A stretch of DNA of 64,000 bases from Desulforhopalus sp. IMCC35007 (GTDB lineage: Bacteria > Desulfobacterota > Desulfobulbia > Desulfobulbales > Desulfocapsaceae), in the NCBI RefSeq assembly GCF_005116575.1, contig NZ_SWCN01000011.1:1-64000 (forward strand). The letters are read 5' to 3'. The notes beneath the pieces were generated by a model. It was not told where the DNA came from. It was given only the letters and a program-made list of their open reading frames with translations, and did no database searches. Both the position numbers and the translations under genes were made by a program. Positions 9,665 to 18,294 of this stretch are shown here, piece after piece (position 1 is the first letter of the stretch; every line of letters starts with the position of its first letter).

Positions 9665-10081
9665 AATGCAACCGCCTTTTCGTTCGGGAGATTGTTTGAC
9701 GACAACATTACATTGCACTGTAGCTCATGTAGCCTATCATAAACAGATTTGGTGCGCCAGAGGTATACGCACCGACCGCCTGTAATGAAATCAGCTGCGT
9801 CTGGGTTTGGTGGAGATAAATGCAAATCTCTGCAAAGCTATGGCCTGTGCAGGCTGGCTGGTATCCTGGTAAAGGTTCAAGAGGCTGGGCATGAAGAAAA
9901 GAGCCACCAGAGGATTGGAAGTATGGCCACCTTGAAAAATTACCAATTTGTTCACCTTCATCTGTGTGCTCAGAATTGTATCCCTGGCGCCAAGCGTAGA
10001 CTCCGATATCAATCATATGCCTGAGCTAAAATTCCTCAAACAACTCGAATTTGAACAAATTTTCTTATTTTAAAGGTACCC
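9665..10081. other. intergenic gap
   Basis: 417 bases between two minus-strand regulators. Several short frames overlap here on both strands but none has a ribosome site or recognisable sequence. I see no RNA gene and no strong terminator. The promoter of the activator ending at 7481 should be here; one weak sigma-54-like match is discussed under rejected items. Confidence 0.5.
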
Positions 10082-11545
10082 TTATATCAGGTCAGATGGA
10101 TTTTTTTTAAAATCACTGGAGACAATTTTGTATCGTCTCATAATCCGTTGTAATCCCTGCCGTTCCAGACCACAGGCAGCTGCTGCATTGGTGACGTTGC
10201 CGTTATAAACAGAAAGAAGGTTGCGTAAATACTCTGTGGAAAATCTCTGAACAATCTTTGATTTTGCTTCATTGTAAGGGGTCGTGTAGAGATCTGTAAA
10301 TCCCCCCTGGTTTGAGTCCTCTGCAGGCTCTTCCTGGGAGTTTTGCAGCAGGTCCTGTAGATCTGGCATCTCAACTTTGCCGCCAGCGCTCAGAAGGACA
10401 ATTCTTTTAATACTGTTTTGCAGCTCGCGGACATTTCCACTCCATCTCCTCTGCCCCAGATGCTGAAGCACATCCGGTGACACGAGGAGATTTTCCCGGT
10501 CGTACTGGCTCTTGAACTTCACGAAAAAATGATGGATGAGAAGAGGGATATCCTCCCGCATCTCACGGAGGCTTGGCATGGTAACGGTGACGACATTTAG
10601 TCGGTAAAACAGATCTTCTCTGAATTCTCCAGCGCGGATCTTCGCTTCGAGATCCTGGTTGGTGGAAGCCAGAACACGGACATCAACTTTGATGGTTTTG
10701 TTCTGGCCGAGTGGCTGAATTTCTTTCTCCTGCAGGACTCGCAGCAATTTTGTTTGAATGGATACCGGAATATCTGCAACTTCATCAAGGAGGATCGTTG
10801 AGCCGTGGGCTTCAAGAAAAAGCCCCTTTTTCTCATGATTTGCCCCGGTGAAGGCTCCTTTGCTATAACCAAAAAGCTCGCTCTCAAGAACGTGTTCCGG
10901 CAGAGCCGGGCAGTTCACCGTGATCATCTTTTTTAATCTGCGATTGCTGAGGCTGTGCAAAGCACGGGCTGCAACCTCCTTCCCGGTGCCACTTTCTCCA
11001 CGGATGAGCACGGTGGCATCGGTATCCGCCACCCGGGTGATGAGGTCGAGAGCTCTGGTCAGGGCCGCTCCCTGGCCGACAAATCCCTGGGGAGGGGAGA
11101 GGGTGCTGATTTTTTCCTTGAGCTGTTTATTGGTTCGTAGAAGGAGGGTTCTTTCCAGACAGTTATTGACCACCCTGACAATATGGTCTTTATCAAATGG
11201 TTTCTGCAGAAAATCATAGGCACCCTCTTTCAAGGATTGAACCGCCATATCGATTGTTCCGTAGCCGGTCATGATAACGACTGAAATAGATGGGTCGTGT
11301 TCCCGAATCTTGCTGAGGAGCCCCAGGCCATCAAGGTCGGGCATTTTAATGTCTGAGATGACAACGTCAGGACTATGTTCTTTCAGTAATGAAAGGGCGA
11401 TGAGTCCGGATGCAGCACTTACAACATTACAGTTACACTTTTTTTTAATTACCAGCTCCAACATAGATAGCATGTCCGGCTCGTCGTCCACTATCATCAC
11501 CAATTTACGGTTGGTGGTTTTTTCTACACTCTTACTTTCTATCAT
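10082..11545 (-). CDS. NtrC-family response regulator
   Basis: A 487-residue response regulator: receiver domain (about 15-130, phospho-acceptor Asp65 in ISDIKMP, conserved Lys115), sigma-54 AAA+ domain with Walker A GESGTGKE (183-190) and GAFTGA (230-235), and a C-terminal helix-turn-helix (AAAACGLERQGLQRIMRRY). Once phosphorylated it should activate sigma-54 promoters. Its start codon overlaps the stop of the upstream phosphatase gene (ATGA at 11542-11545), so the two are translationally coupled. No kinase gene is adjacent; the nearest kinase in the same transcriptional direction is at 23022-24581. Confidence 0.93.
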   Translation of the reverse strand: MIESKSVEKTTNRKLVMIVDDEPDMLSMLELVIKKKCNCNVVSAASGLIALSLLKEHSPDVVISDIKMPDLDGLGLLSKIREHDPSISVVIMTGYGTIDMAVQSLKEGAYDFLQKPFDKDHIVRVVNNCLERTLLLRTNKQLKEKISTLSPPQGFVGQGAALTRALDLITRVADTDATVLIRGESGTGKEVAARALHSLSNRRLKKMITVNCPALPEHVLESELFGYSKGAFTGANHEKKGLFLEAHGSTILLDEVADIPVSIQTKLLRVLQEKEIQPLGQNKTIKVDVRVLASTNQDLEAKIRAGEFREDLFYRLNVVTVTMPSLREMREDIPLLIHHFFVKFKSQYDRENLLVSPDVLQHLGQRRWSGNVRELQNSIKRIVLLSAGGKVEMPDLQDLLQNSQEEPAEDSNQGGFTDLYTTPYNEAKSKIVQRFSTEYLRNLLSVYNGNVTNAAAACGLERQGLQRIMRRYKIVSSDFKKNPSDLI

Positions 11546-12558
11546 TTGTTGTATTTCTGGTTTGCAAGAAATTGAAAATATTGCTGGATGAATTTCCCGG
11601 AAACAGCGTCGGAACGGTTGACCGACGGAGGAGGGGTACTGCTGTCGAGGCCAAAAAGAGCATAAAAAATTTCGTTGGAGAGCCTGGAAAGCTCACCACT
11701 TATTTCCGCAAGCTGTTCATCCGTGAATTCCACCCCGCGGATGCGGCACTGGAGGGGCCTGTGCTGTGGAAGCATACAGCCCTCTTCTCCATAGAGAGGA
11801 CAGGTCTCGTTATGCGGGATGGTGGTGCTTTCTCCTTCTGAATTTGAGCCGGATGTGGCTACTGTTTTATCGATCACTTTTTTTCGCTCTTTGGAGGACA
11901 AACCAATATTCACCTTTTCATTGAGGTAGATGGCCTCAATTGGGGCAAGAGAGAAACTGTTTGTGCAGCAGCGATTGGTATCGATCTCTTTTGTCTGGGG
12001 AAGTCTTGACTGAACGATAAAATCCACTCTTTTCAGGAGCTGTTCGTACCTGTTATAAAATTCACTGAGATCGATTCCGTTACGGTTGTCAGGAGTTGCC
12101 TCACCGATTTTCAGTGTTCCTTCTTTTTTGCCAAATTTCCTCAGCAGCCACCACTGGGTGAAGTTGGTGGGATTTGCCCGGGTTTTTTTCAGGAGCTTTT
12201 CGGCCTTTTTAAGACCCATTCCTCTTCTCAGCAGATAGGCTGTAACAAAGGTACCGGTTCTGCCGACCCCGTGCTTACAGTGAACGAGTACCTTTTTCCC
12301 AAGATACATGGCCTCATCCATCCACTCTAAGCCTTTTTCCATCTCTTCCATTTTGGGCGCGCGATCATCTGTTATCGGCAGGTAAAATACCTCAAAGCCA
12401 GAGTTTTCTTCAAGCTCGTGAAGGTCACAGTACTCTTCACAGAGATTGACAATAGCATCTATTCCCTGGTCGCGGATTTGGTCGAGTTCGTCGTAGGACA
12501 TGGGGGCATGGCCCACAGCGAGGTTTTTTGTAATCCATGTAACTTGATAACCTGACAT
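11542..12558 (-). CDS. dual-specificity protein phosphatase fused to a YkgJ-type Cys-cluster domain
   Basis: A 338-residue soluble protein. The N-terminal half is a cysteine-based phosphatase with the signature HCKHGVGRT (His93, nucleophile Cys94, Arg100) and a candidate general acid in the TDDRAP loop (about 64-65). The C-terminal part carries a Cys pattern (Cys197-198, Cys253, Cys261, Cys271, the last three inside CPLYGEEGCMLPQHRPLQCR) that matches the zinc- or iron-chelating YkgJ family. The fusion is unusual. The frame opens at 12636; I prefer ATG 12558, just before the first conserved strand. Its stop overlaps the start of the NtrC-type regulator, suggesting a role in the same signalling process. 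Substrate (phospho-Ser/Thr/Tyr or other) is not deducible. Confidence 0.8.
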   Translation of the reverse strand: MSGYQVTWITKNLAVGHAPMSYDELDQIRDQGIDAIVNLCEEYCDLHELEENSGFEVFYLPITDDRAPKMEEMEKGLEWMDEAMYLGKKVLVHCKHGVGRTGTFVTAYLLRRGMGLKKAEKLLKKTRANPTNFTQWWLLRKFGKKEGTLKIGEATPDNRNGIDLSEFYNRYEQLLKRVDFIVQSRLPQTKEIDTNRCCTNSFSLAPIEAIYLNEKVNIGLSSKERKKVIDKTVATSGSNSEGESTTIPHNETCPLYGEEGCMLPQHRPLQCRIRGVEFTDEQLAEISGELSRLSNEIFYALFGLDSSTPPPSVNRSDAVSGKFIQQYFQFLANQKYNK

Positions 12559-12843
12559 AAGTTCTTCTGCGTGAAATTTGTTATTGAGACGATGAGCTGG
12601 GTATAGCGCTCTTGTCATTTGCCGCTTCAGCGTCATTTGATCGCTGTTTCAGCTGTACAAATACTTATAAGACCTGTGTCATAAACAGGCTATGAACTCA
12701 CCATGTTTATCTGAAGATTGAAAATAATAATCGATCACCCTTTCAATTTGTAATGAGAATTTGCTCCATGGCCAATTTTAACAAGAACAGAAAAGACCCT
12801 TATCACCAAGGTTGTATACGTTAAATATTGATAGAGAGGTGGC

Positions 12844-15309
12844 CTAACCCTCCTGAGAGAATGAGTAGCGTCCGTTGTAGAATTCTTCAATACAGCTGCT
12901 TACCATTTCATCCCCATCAAGCACCATGTCCATAAGTTTACTGGCTCCAAGAAGCCGGCCCAGCATATCAAGTGTACCAACCATTCTCTCTTTTGTACAT
13001 CCCTGCAGTTTGGCTTCAAGCAGGTCTCCTTTTTTTTCTACGATGAAGCCCAGACGATCCAGCACACCGGAGAGAAAGTCAATGCGGAGAGAAAGGTGAT
13101 CGTAGTCACCACCACCTCCTGCAAATCGAAGCATGCAGTGGTTTTTGGCAGAGTTGTCTCCGCAGAGTACATCAACGATGGTGAAATGGTAACCAAAACG
13201 GAGATTAAAATGAAGGTAGTCCTCGCTGACCACGGCGTAACTTGCAAAGGCAAAACTGTCTTTTTTAGGTGGCACTCCTCCTGCAAGTTCAATCTTATCG
13301 TAGGCATCCCAGTCAAATGGTTTCTGTTTCCATTGCACGCCGGGGTGGGAGAGTCCTTTCCACAGTGACTGAAACGGTGTGGAGGTCACTTTTTCTAGAG
13401 GAACCGGTTGATCCTTTGTCTTGTGGTCCCTTATACCACCACCAACATCAAAGAGAAAAACATCAAGGGGAATATTGGCATCAAGACGCACGGATCCGCG
13501 GCCTGAACCGGGTTTACCGGTGGTGAACATGGAGTGGAGAGCCTTTTCGTGGCAGAAGCGAATGATGTCATGCATGGAGCGACAGCCTTCAGGGGTGAAG
13601 TTTTCTCCTGCAGGGTCGGTCAGCTCAAGGGGGGTGATAAATTTTAAAGCCTGACTGAGAACCCGGTAGTAGGGACTCTTTTTTGCTGGACGGCTCTGTT
13701 TTTGTATAAGGTCTTCGAGAAGTCCTTCATACACAAGGCCCTCATTACCATCAACGGTAATAACGGTCCCTGCGGGAAAACGTACTCTGGCATTTTCAAT
13801 GCCAGTCAGAAAAGGGATGTGAAATTCCCTGGCCACGGTTGCAAAATGACTTGCCCGGCTGCCCCGCTCAGAAAGGACCGCTGAGACTTTGTTGATAATT
13901 CTAACAAAATCCGGTGGGGAATCCCCGGTTACGATAACTGCTCCCTGGGGAACATTTTCAAGATCCTGTTTACTGTCCACTCTATAAACCATGCCTCCGG
14001 CAACCCCACCCGAGGCTTTCTCGCAGTCGCTGAGCAGGATCTGTTCCCTGAGTGTTGCAGGGGGATCGGCTGGGGTTTGCTTGTTTGAAATATGCAGCTC
14101 TCTTGCCTGGAGGATAAAAAGCTCACCATTGTCATTAATGGCCCATTCGATATCCTGCGATGTGGAGAAAAAAGCCTCGATAGCAACGCCCTGCCTTGCA
14201 ATGTGTAGTGCCTGTTCATCGCTGATAATCGGGCCCAGGGTCTCTTTTCTGATGATGGTATGGGGCTCTTTTTTGTGAATAATATAATAGTCTGGGTTGA
14301 CGGCGCCGGAGACCAGTTGCTCACCAAGACCACCGGTTACATGGAGATGGAGATGATGAAAGTCTTTGCTTTCCCTTGTAACTCCAGTGGTGTAAAGGAC
14401 ACCACTGGCTCTGGCTGCTACCATTTCCTGGACCAGTACAGACATGGCGGTTTCTTCATCTCCGAGGCCCTGACTGATCCTGTAGAATAATGCTTCTGGA
14501 GCATACTTGGAGGCTATAACCTTTTTATATGCGGCACCAACCCCCTCCCGGTTGACATTGAGTACAGTCCTGTACTGCCCTGCAAAAGATGATTCACCAT
14601 CTTCACTGATGGCACTTGAACGTACGGCCACTTTAATCTCATCATTGCTGGACATGTTCCAGCTGTTGAAGGCGGTATCCATCGCCTGTTCAATGTCGGG
14701 CGGCAGTTCCGCTTCTGTTATCAGTTTCTCCAGCATTCGGGAGACCGAATCCAGAGATTTTGTGGAATTGATATTAAGACCGGCGAGCTGTTCTTCGATG
14801 ATCTGGCGGAGGTTGTTATATTCTATGAAATAGTGGTAACTGCTGCCTGAAACCGCAAAGCCTCGGGGTACAACACTGGTCAGGCTATTTTTTAACTGGG
14901 CAAGATGTTTCGCCTTATTGCCTATTTTTTTATTCTCAGGTGCTATGTCTTCCAATGGTAAGACATAGGGTGGAGCGAAATCGATTGCCGGTGGGGCGAT
15001 GAGAAATCGGGTATAGAAGTCAAATTTTTTATGATAGCTTTTCAGTGATGAGTACCTGCCAGGATCCATGGTTTCAAGGGCCTCGATCATTTGCGCGACC
15101 TGGGCTGAAAAGATATGAAACCTTTTACGAATTCGAGCGAAGTCTTCGCGGTGGCCATCGTGGAGAAGGACCTGGAATTCCGCCATTGCTTCATGGCAGC
15201 GGATATCATGGCTGAGGAGCAGCTTGAGTGCCTCATATTTTTCACGCAGAAGTGTACCCGGCGCGATAATTCGATAACTCCAATGCTTAAATAGTGAATT
15301 CAGCTGCAT
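12844..15309 (-). CDS. PEP synthase / pyruvate phosphate dikinase-like protein with a non-standard C-terminus
   Basis: An 821-residue protein. After about 120 unassigned residues comes the PPDK/PEP-synthase ATP-grasp domain (about 125-405; AVRSSAISEDGESSFAGQ at 228-245; the closing strand ends in ILQAR) and then the swivelling phospho-histidine domain (about 430-530; GSRASHFATVAREF, predicted phospho-acceptor His488). The classical C-terminal PEP/pyruvate-binding barrel with its catalytic Cys is not recognisable; residues 550-821 are a different sequence. It could transfer phosphate from ATP through the histidine to another acceptor, as rifampin phosphotransferases do, but the acceptor is unknown. 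It lies 37 bases after the membrane-protein gene at 15347 and probably shares its transcript. Calling it ppsA would be misleading. Confidence 0.75.
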   Translation of the reverse strand: MQLNSLFKHWSYRIIAPGTLLREKYEALKLLLSHDIRCHEAMAEFQVLLHDGHREDFARIRKRFHIFSAQVAQMIEALETMDPGRYSSLKSYHKKFDFYTRFLIAPPAIDFAPPYVLPLEDIAPENKKIGNKAKHLAQLKNSLTSVVPRGFAVSGSSYHYFIEYNNLRQIIEEQLAGLNINSTKSLDSVSRMLEKLITEAELPPDIEQAMDTAFNSWNMSSNDEIKVAVRSSAISEDGESSFAGQYRTVLNVNREGVGAAYKKVIASKYAPEALFYRISQGLGDEETAMSVLVQEMVAARASGVLYTTGVTRESKDFHHLHLHVTGGLGEQLVSGAVNPDYYIIHKKEPHTIIRKETLGPIISDEQALHIARQGVAIEAFFSTSQDIEWAINDNGELFILQARELHISNKQTPADPPATLREQILLSDCEKASGGVAGGMVYRVDSKQDLENVPQGAVIVTGDSPPDFVRIINKVSAVLSERGSRASHFATVAREFHIPFLTGIENARVRFPAGTVITVDGNEGLVYEGLLEDLIQKQSRPAKKSPYYRVLSQALKFITPLELTDPAGENFTPEGCRSMHDIIRFCHEKALHSMFTTGKPGSGRGSVRLDANIPLDVFLFDVGGGIRDHKTKDQPVPLEKVTSTPFQSLWKGLSHPGVQWKQKPFDWDAYDKIELAGGVPPKKDSFAFASYAVVSEDYLHFNLRFGYHFTIVDVLCGDNSAKNHCMLRFAGGGGDYDHLSLRIDFLSGVLDRLGFIVEKKGDLLEAKLQGCTKERMVGTLDMLGRLLGASKLMDMVLDGDEMVSSCIEEFYNGRYSFSQEG

Positions 15310-15346
15310 TGTTGATCCTGTAACGGCTCTGTGGACAAGAAATTAT

Positions 15347-15973
15347 TTAGCAGCTTGTCTCTTTCATTGTCTGGTGCAGAGAATGGGTTGAATTTCTTTT
15401 TACAGGTTTAATGTAACTGAGCAATTTCGGTACAGTAAACCACAGAAGGTAGCCTATGAGTAAGGAGATAATATACCAGAACACGGCTCCGGCTAGAAGT
15501 GGCTCACCGCTTGTTGTCGGTATCTCAATAACGTAAGCACGCCCAAACATGGCTGTGAGTTTTTCCGTTCTGTAGTATTCATTGATAAAGGCAAACATGA
15601 AAAAAATCGGAATGATTTTTCTGGCAATTCCGAGCATGAAGCCTTCAAAGAAATAGTCGTAGTACGCTCTGTTGAGTTCCGCCTGGTCGATATTACGGGC
15701 CATTCTTTTGGCTTTTTCCCTATCTTCACCCTGCATTGCCTCATTACGCAGATCTACCCAGTAGTGGAATTTTTTTTCCAGCTCTATATAGCGTTTGGTG
15801 ACAATCAGTCTGGCCAGAATTTTAGTGACACAGATGGTGGCAAAGGCCAGAAGGGAAATCAGGACAGCAGGCCCGAGGAAATGGAGGTGGAGGAGAAAGG
15901 CAAAGAATGTGTCGGCCAGTACCTGAAATGCCATGGCCAAATATTCCCAAATAGTATCTAAAACTGCATCCAT
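15347..15973 (-). CDS. integral membrane protein with a central coiled coil
   Basis: 208 residues. Hydrophobic segments lie at about 8-30, 35-55, 110-130 and 158-182. A long charged helix (about 60-105, rich in Lys, Glu and Arg) separates the second and third segments. This layout resembles Oxa1/EMC3/DUF106-type proteins, but the sequence does not let me assign that family firmly. It sits between the TSUP transporter and the PEP-synthase-like gene, all on the minus strand, so a role linked to one of them is plausible. A strong hairpin at 16001-16032 lies just before its start. Confidence 0.7.
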   Translation of the reverse strand: MDAVLDTIWEYLAMAFQVLADTFFAFLLHLHFLGPAVLISLLAFATICVTKILARLIVTKRYIELEKKFHYWVDLRNEAMQGEDREKAKRMARNIDQAELNRAYYDYFFEGFMLGIARKIIPIFFMFAFINEYYRTEKLTAMFGRAYVIEIPTTSGEPLLAGAVFWYIISLLIGYLLWFTVPKLLSYIKPVKRNSTHSLHQTMKETSC

Positions 15974-16000
15974 TAATAATACTCTCTTATTGGTATAAGA

Positions 16001-16032
16001 CTGCAGACCGGAAAACTATTTCCGGCCTGCAG
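16001..16032. repeat. strong hairpin between TSUP transporter and next gene
   Basis: A 14-bp inverted repeat with one mismatch (16001-16014 with 16019-16032) has a 5-base loop and a G+C-rich stem. It is in the 79-base gap between two co-oriented genes. No T run follows on the minus strand, so it may be an mRNA-stabilising or partial-attenuation element rather than a full terminator. Confidence 0.7.
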
Positions 16033-16052
16033 CAGTATATTCTTTACGGTTA

Positions 16053-17762
16053 TCAGATCCAGACTTCAATCTTGAAGAAACGGAAGAACAGGAAGAACAG
16101 GGTGCAGGCTAAAACGACCTTCAACTGCATTTCACTGAACATTTTTTGCGCGCGGCTACCAAGCATACCCCCGGCAAAACCACCGATAATGATAGCACCG
16201 GCAAGAACCCAGTCAGGCCAGTAACCGATGATGACATAACCAAAGAAGGAACCGATACTGGAAAAACAGGTTCCAATCAGCGAGATAGGTACAGCAACGT
16301 ACATTGGCAGAGCACCGATACTGGTCATCGCAGGTACGAGGAGGAAACCACCGCCGATACCAAATGCACGGGATACGATACCGATCAACACACCAAGGAA
16401 TGCAAACAGTAAAGGATTAATTCTGAATTCCTCGCCCCAGAACTTGAAACGATAGTCTGTCAGACCGGTTTTAATAGGCTCGATTGAACCCATTTCCATT
16501 GCCTCACCGGTTTCTTTTGCTTTTTTAACGGCAGCGTTGAACTTCTGGGTCATCGCTTTGATGTTTTTACGCTTGTTCATCGCCTTTGGGGTCATTTCCA
16601 TGAGGGTCTTAATTCCCATGAGGACAACGAGTATGGCCAGCCACTCTTTATATGCGGCCATTGGCAGAAGTGCAGAAACATACTTTCCAAGCCAGATAGA
16701 GCCGATGAAGATACCAACACCAAAGGAAATACCTACAGGCCAGGCAACACGTTTTTCAACAACTGCAAATCTGTAGAAAGATCCGAGTGGAGAGAAAAGG
16801 GTAAGAGCCATGTTGGATGGTTTGAGTACGTTTGCAGCATTCACACCAACAGGTCCTGCAGTGTTAACGACCAGTACCTGGAAGGCAGCCATGAGCAACC
16901 CACCTGCGGCGCCGATCATGGAGAAGTAGGTACCAACGAGGATTGCGCCGATGACGATCCACAGAGGATTCATGTAACGATAACCCTTGGTGAGCCAGAA
17001 ACCTTTTCCGGCGAGGGCAAAGTCAGTTTCTTTTGCACCATTTACATAGATATCAAACTTGGTTTCCGGTGGAGTATGGCGATAAGGTTGAAAGGTTGCG
17101 GTAAATTTACCAGTGGCCTTGTCCAGGTTGATCTTGGTGCCTTTATCCCAGTAGTTGGTGCTGGATTCGTCAGCCAGTACGGTTCTTGAGAAGATGACGA
17201 TTTGACCAACGCGGTTACCTTCTTTGACGATGGTATTGATACCGTACGAAGATTCGTTGGCCCACTTGAGCATTTTCCACTGGTCTTCGGTCTTTATCGG
17301 GCCTAGTGCGGCTTTTGCCGTTTCATCGATAGCGTTGAAATCATCGTTGAGTAGATAGCTATAGGTTGAGTAGAGACCTTTGGTACGTCCTTTTCCTAAC
17401 AGTACGGCGGGGCCACCAAAACGGGTGTCATCTGCACGCTTACCAAAGGCATTAGGGTTGGTGGTCAATATATAGTAGAGAGGGGGAATAGAGGTGTCCA
17501 TTCCAAAACCCTGTTTTTTAGTTTCTTTCGCAAAATTTTTCTTCTCATGGGGCATGGTTGCATCTGAAGGCTTGAACTCATCGTGCTGTGCTATTGTAAT
17601 ATATAAGTCCTGACCAGGTTCAATGGTACCTTCAATGGTTACTGCATCAGCTACGGTACCGCTTGTCGTTACTTTGGTCTCTGCAAAGGAAAGACCGTAA
17701 CCTGCGAAAAGCATCATGGTGATACTTACAATTGTGATAAATCGGTTTTGCACTGCTTTCAT
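16053..17762 (-). CDS. TSUP-family (TauE/SafE) sulfite/sulfonate-type transporter with periplasmic N-terminal domain
   Basis: 569 residues. An N-terminal signal sequence or signal anchor (about 8-27, ending FAETKV) leads into about 230 residues of soluble, presumably periplasmic sequence. The TSUP membrane domain then begins near residue 265 (PLWIVIGAILVGTYFSMIGA) and contains the family's Gly-rich helices, e.g. SRAFGIGGGFLLVPAM. A cytoplasmic loop of about 50 charged residues divides the two membrane halves. TSUP proteins move sulfite, sulfoacetate, sulfolactate or related anions; the substrate here is not proved. A clear AAGGAGA ribosome site precedes ATG 17762. It lies between regulatory and redox genes on the same strand, in keeping with a sulfur-anion role. 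Confidence 0.88.
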   Translation of the reverse strand: MKAVQNRFITIVSITMMLFAGYGLSFAETKVTTSGTVADAVTIEGTIEPGQDLYITIAQHDEFKPSDATMPHEKKNFAKETKKQGFGMDTSIPPLYYILTTNPNAFGKRADDTRFGGPAVLLGKGRTKGLYSTYSYLLNDDFNAIDETAKAALGPIKTEDQWKMLKWANESSYGINTIVKEGNRVGQIVIFSRTVLADESSTNYWDKGTKINLDKATGKFTATFQPYRHTPPETKFDIYVNGAKETDFALAGKGFWLTKGYRYMNPLWIVIGAILVGTYFSMIGAAGGLLMAAFQVLVVNTAGPVGVNAANVLKPSNMALTLFSPLGSFYRFAVVEKRVAWPVGISFGVGIFIGSIWLGKYVSALLPMAAYKEWLAILVVLMGIKTLMEMTPKAMNKRKNIKAMTQKFNAAVKKAKETGEAMEMGSIEPIKTGLTDYRFKFWGEEFRINPLLFAFLGVLIGIVSRAFGIGGGFLLVPAMTSIGALPMYVAVPISLIGTCFSSIGSFFGYVIIGYWPDWVLAGAIIIGGFAGGMLGSRAQKMFSEMQLKVVLACTLFFLFFRFFKIEVWI

Positions 17763-17853
17763 CCTTTTTCTCCTTATTTTTATTAATTGGTAAAACGTTG
17801 TACAGCTTTTTGGTTTTGTATTTTTCTTATACCTCCCTGTGTAGAATTGATGA

Positions 17854-18291
17854 TCATGCTGACCTGTTCAGACTTTTGCTTTTCGCGGCAACCCAGGCGC
17901 CAACAAAGGTGAAAATCAGGGCAGATGATCCGGAAATAAGGTATCTCCTTGCCTCAAACAAGGGTTCCCATGGACAGAAAATGATAAGAGTACTGCATCC
18001 CGCGACCGTCAGGATAATCGCGATCAAACCAAGAGGAATCTTCTGCAAGGATTGCCTTGTCTTGCTTTTTTCGGTGAGGCTATAGCCTCCCGTTGCACAA
18101 TTAAACGCTATGATAACTGGAAGTGCAGCCGGCAGCACCGAGGGTGCGAGTACCATAGACAAAAATGCCAGTAGAATAATGATACCTATGATTCCTGTGA
18201 TAACGGCGTATAGGAAAACTCCTGCGGGAGAGGCCATGAACTGCTTTATCTTTTCCACTCTGAGCTGTGCTCCCTCATCTATATATGCCAA
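17854..18291 (-). CDS. small membrane protein, four predicted helices
   Basis: 145 residues of unrecognised family. A short amphipathic N-terminus (DEGAQLRVEKIKQFM) is followed by hydrophobic segments near 27-47, 52-66, 86-106 and 118-138. It starts three bases after the stop of the GAF/PAS/DHp protein at 18295, so the two are almost surely co-translated, and it is 91 bases before the TSUP transporter. It may anchor or modulate one of these two neighbours. Confidence 0.7.
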   Translation of the reverse strand: MAYIDEGAQLRVEKIKQFMASPAGVFLYAVITGIIGIIILLAFLSMVLAPSVLPAALPVIIAFNCATGGYSLTEKSKTRQSLQKIPLGLIAIILTVAGCSTLIIFCPWEPLFEARRYLISGSSALIFTFVGAWVAAKSKSLNRSA

Positions 18292-18294
18292 TCA

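Noticed and set aside
9831-9846. Sigma-54-like AGGCCATAGCTTTGCA on the minus strand upstream of the activator gene
   Set aside because: Spacing GG-N10-GC is right and the -12 part is good, but the -24 box matches only GGC, so it is too weak to claim; autoregulation stays possible.
9708-10016. 102-codon minus-strand frame in the gap between two regulators
   Set aside because: No ribosome site and no protein-like pattern; several frames overlap at the same place.
12791-12811. Small CCTT/AAGG hairpin after the PEP-synthase-like gene
   Set aside because: Only a 4-bp stem with an interrupted T run on the minus strand.
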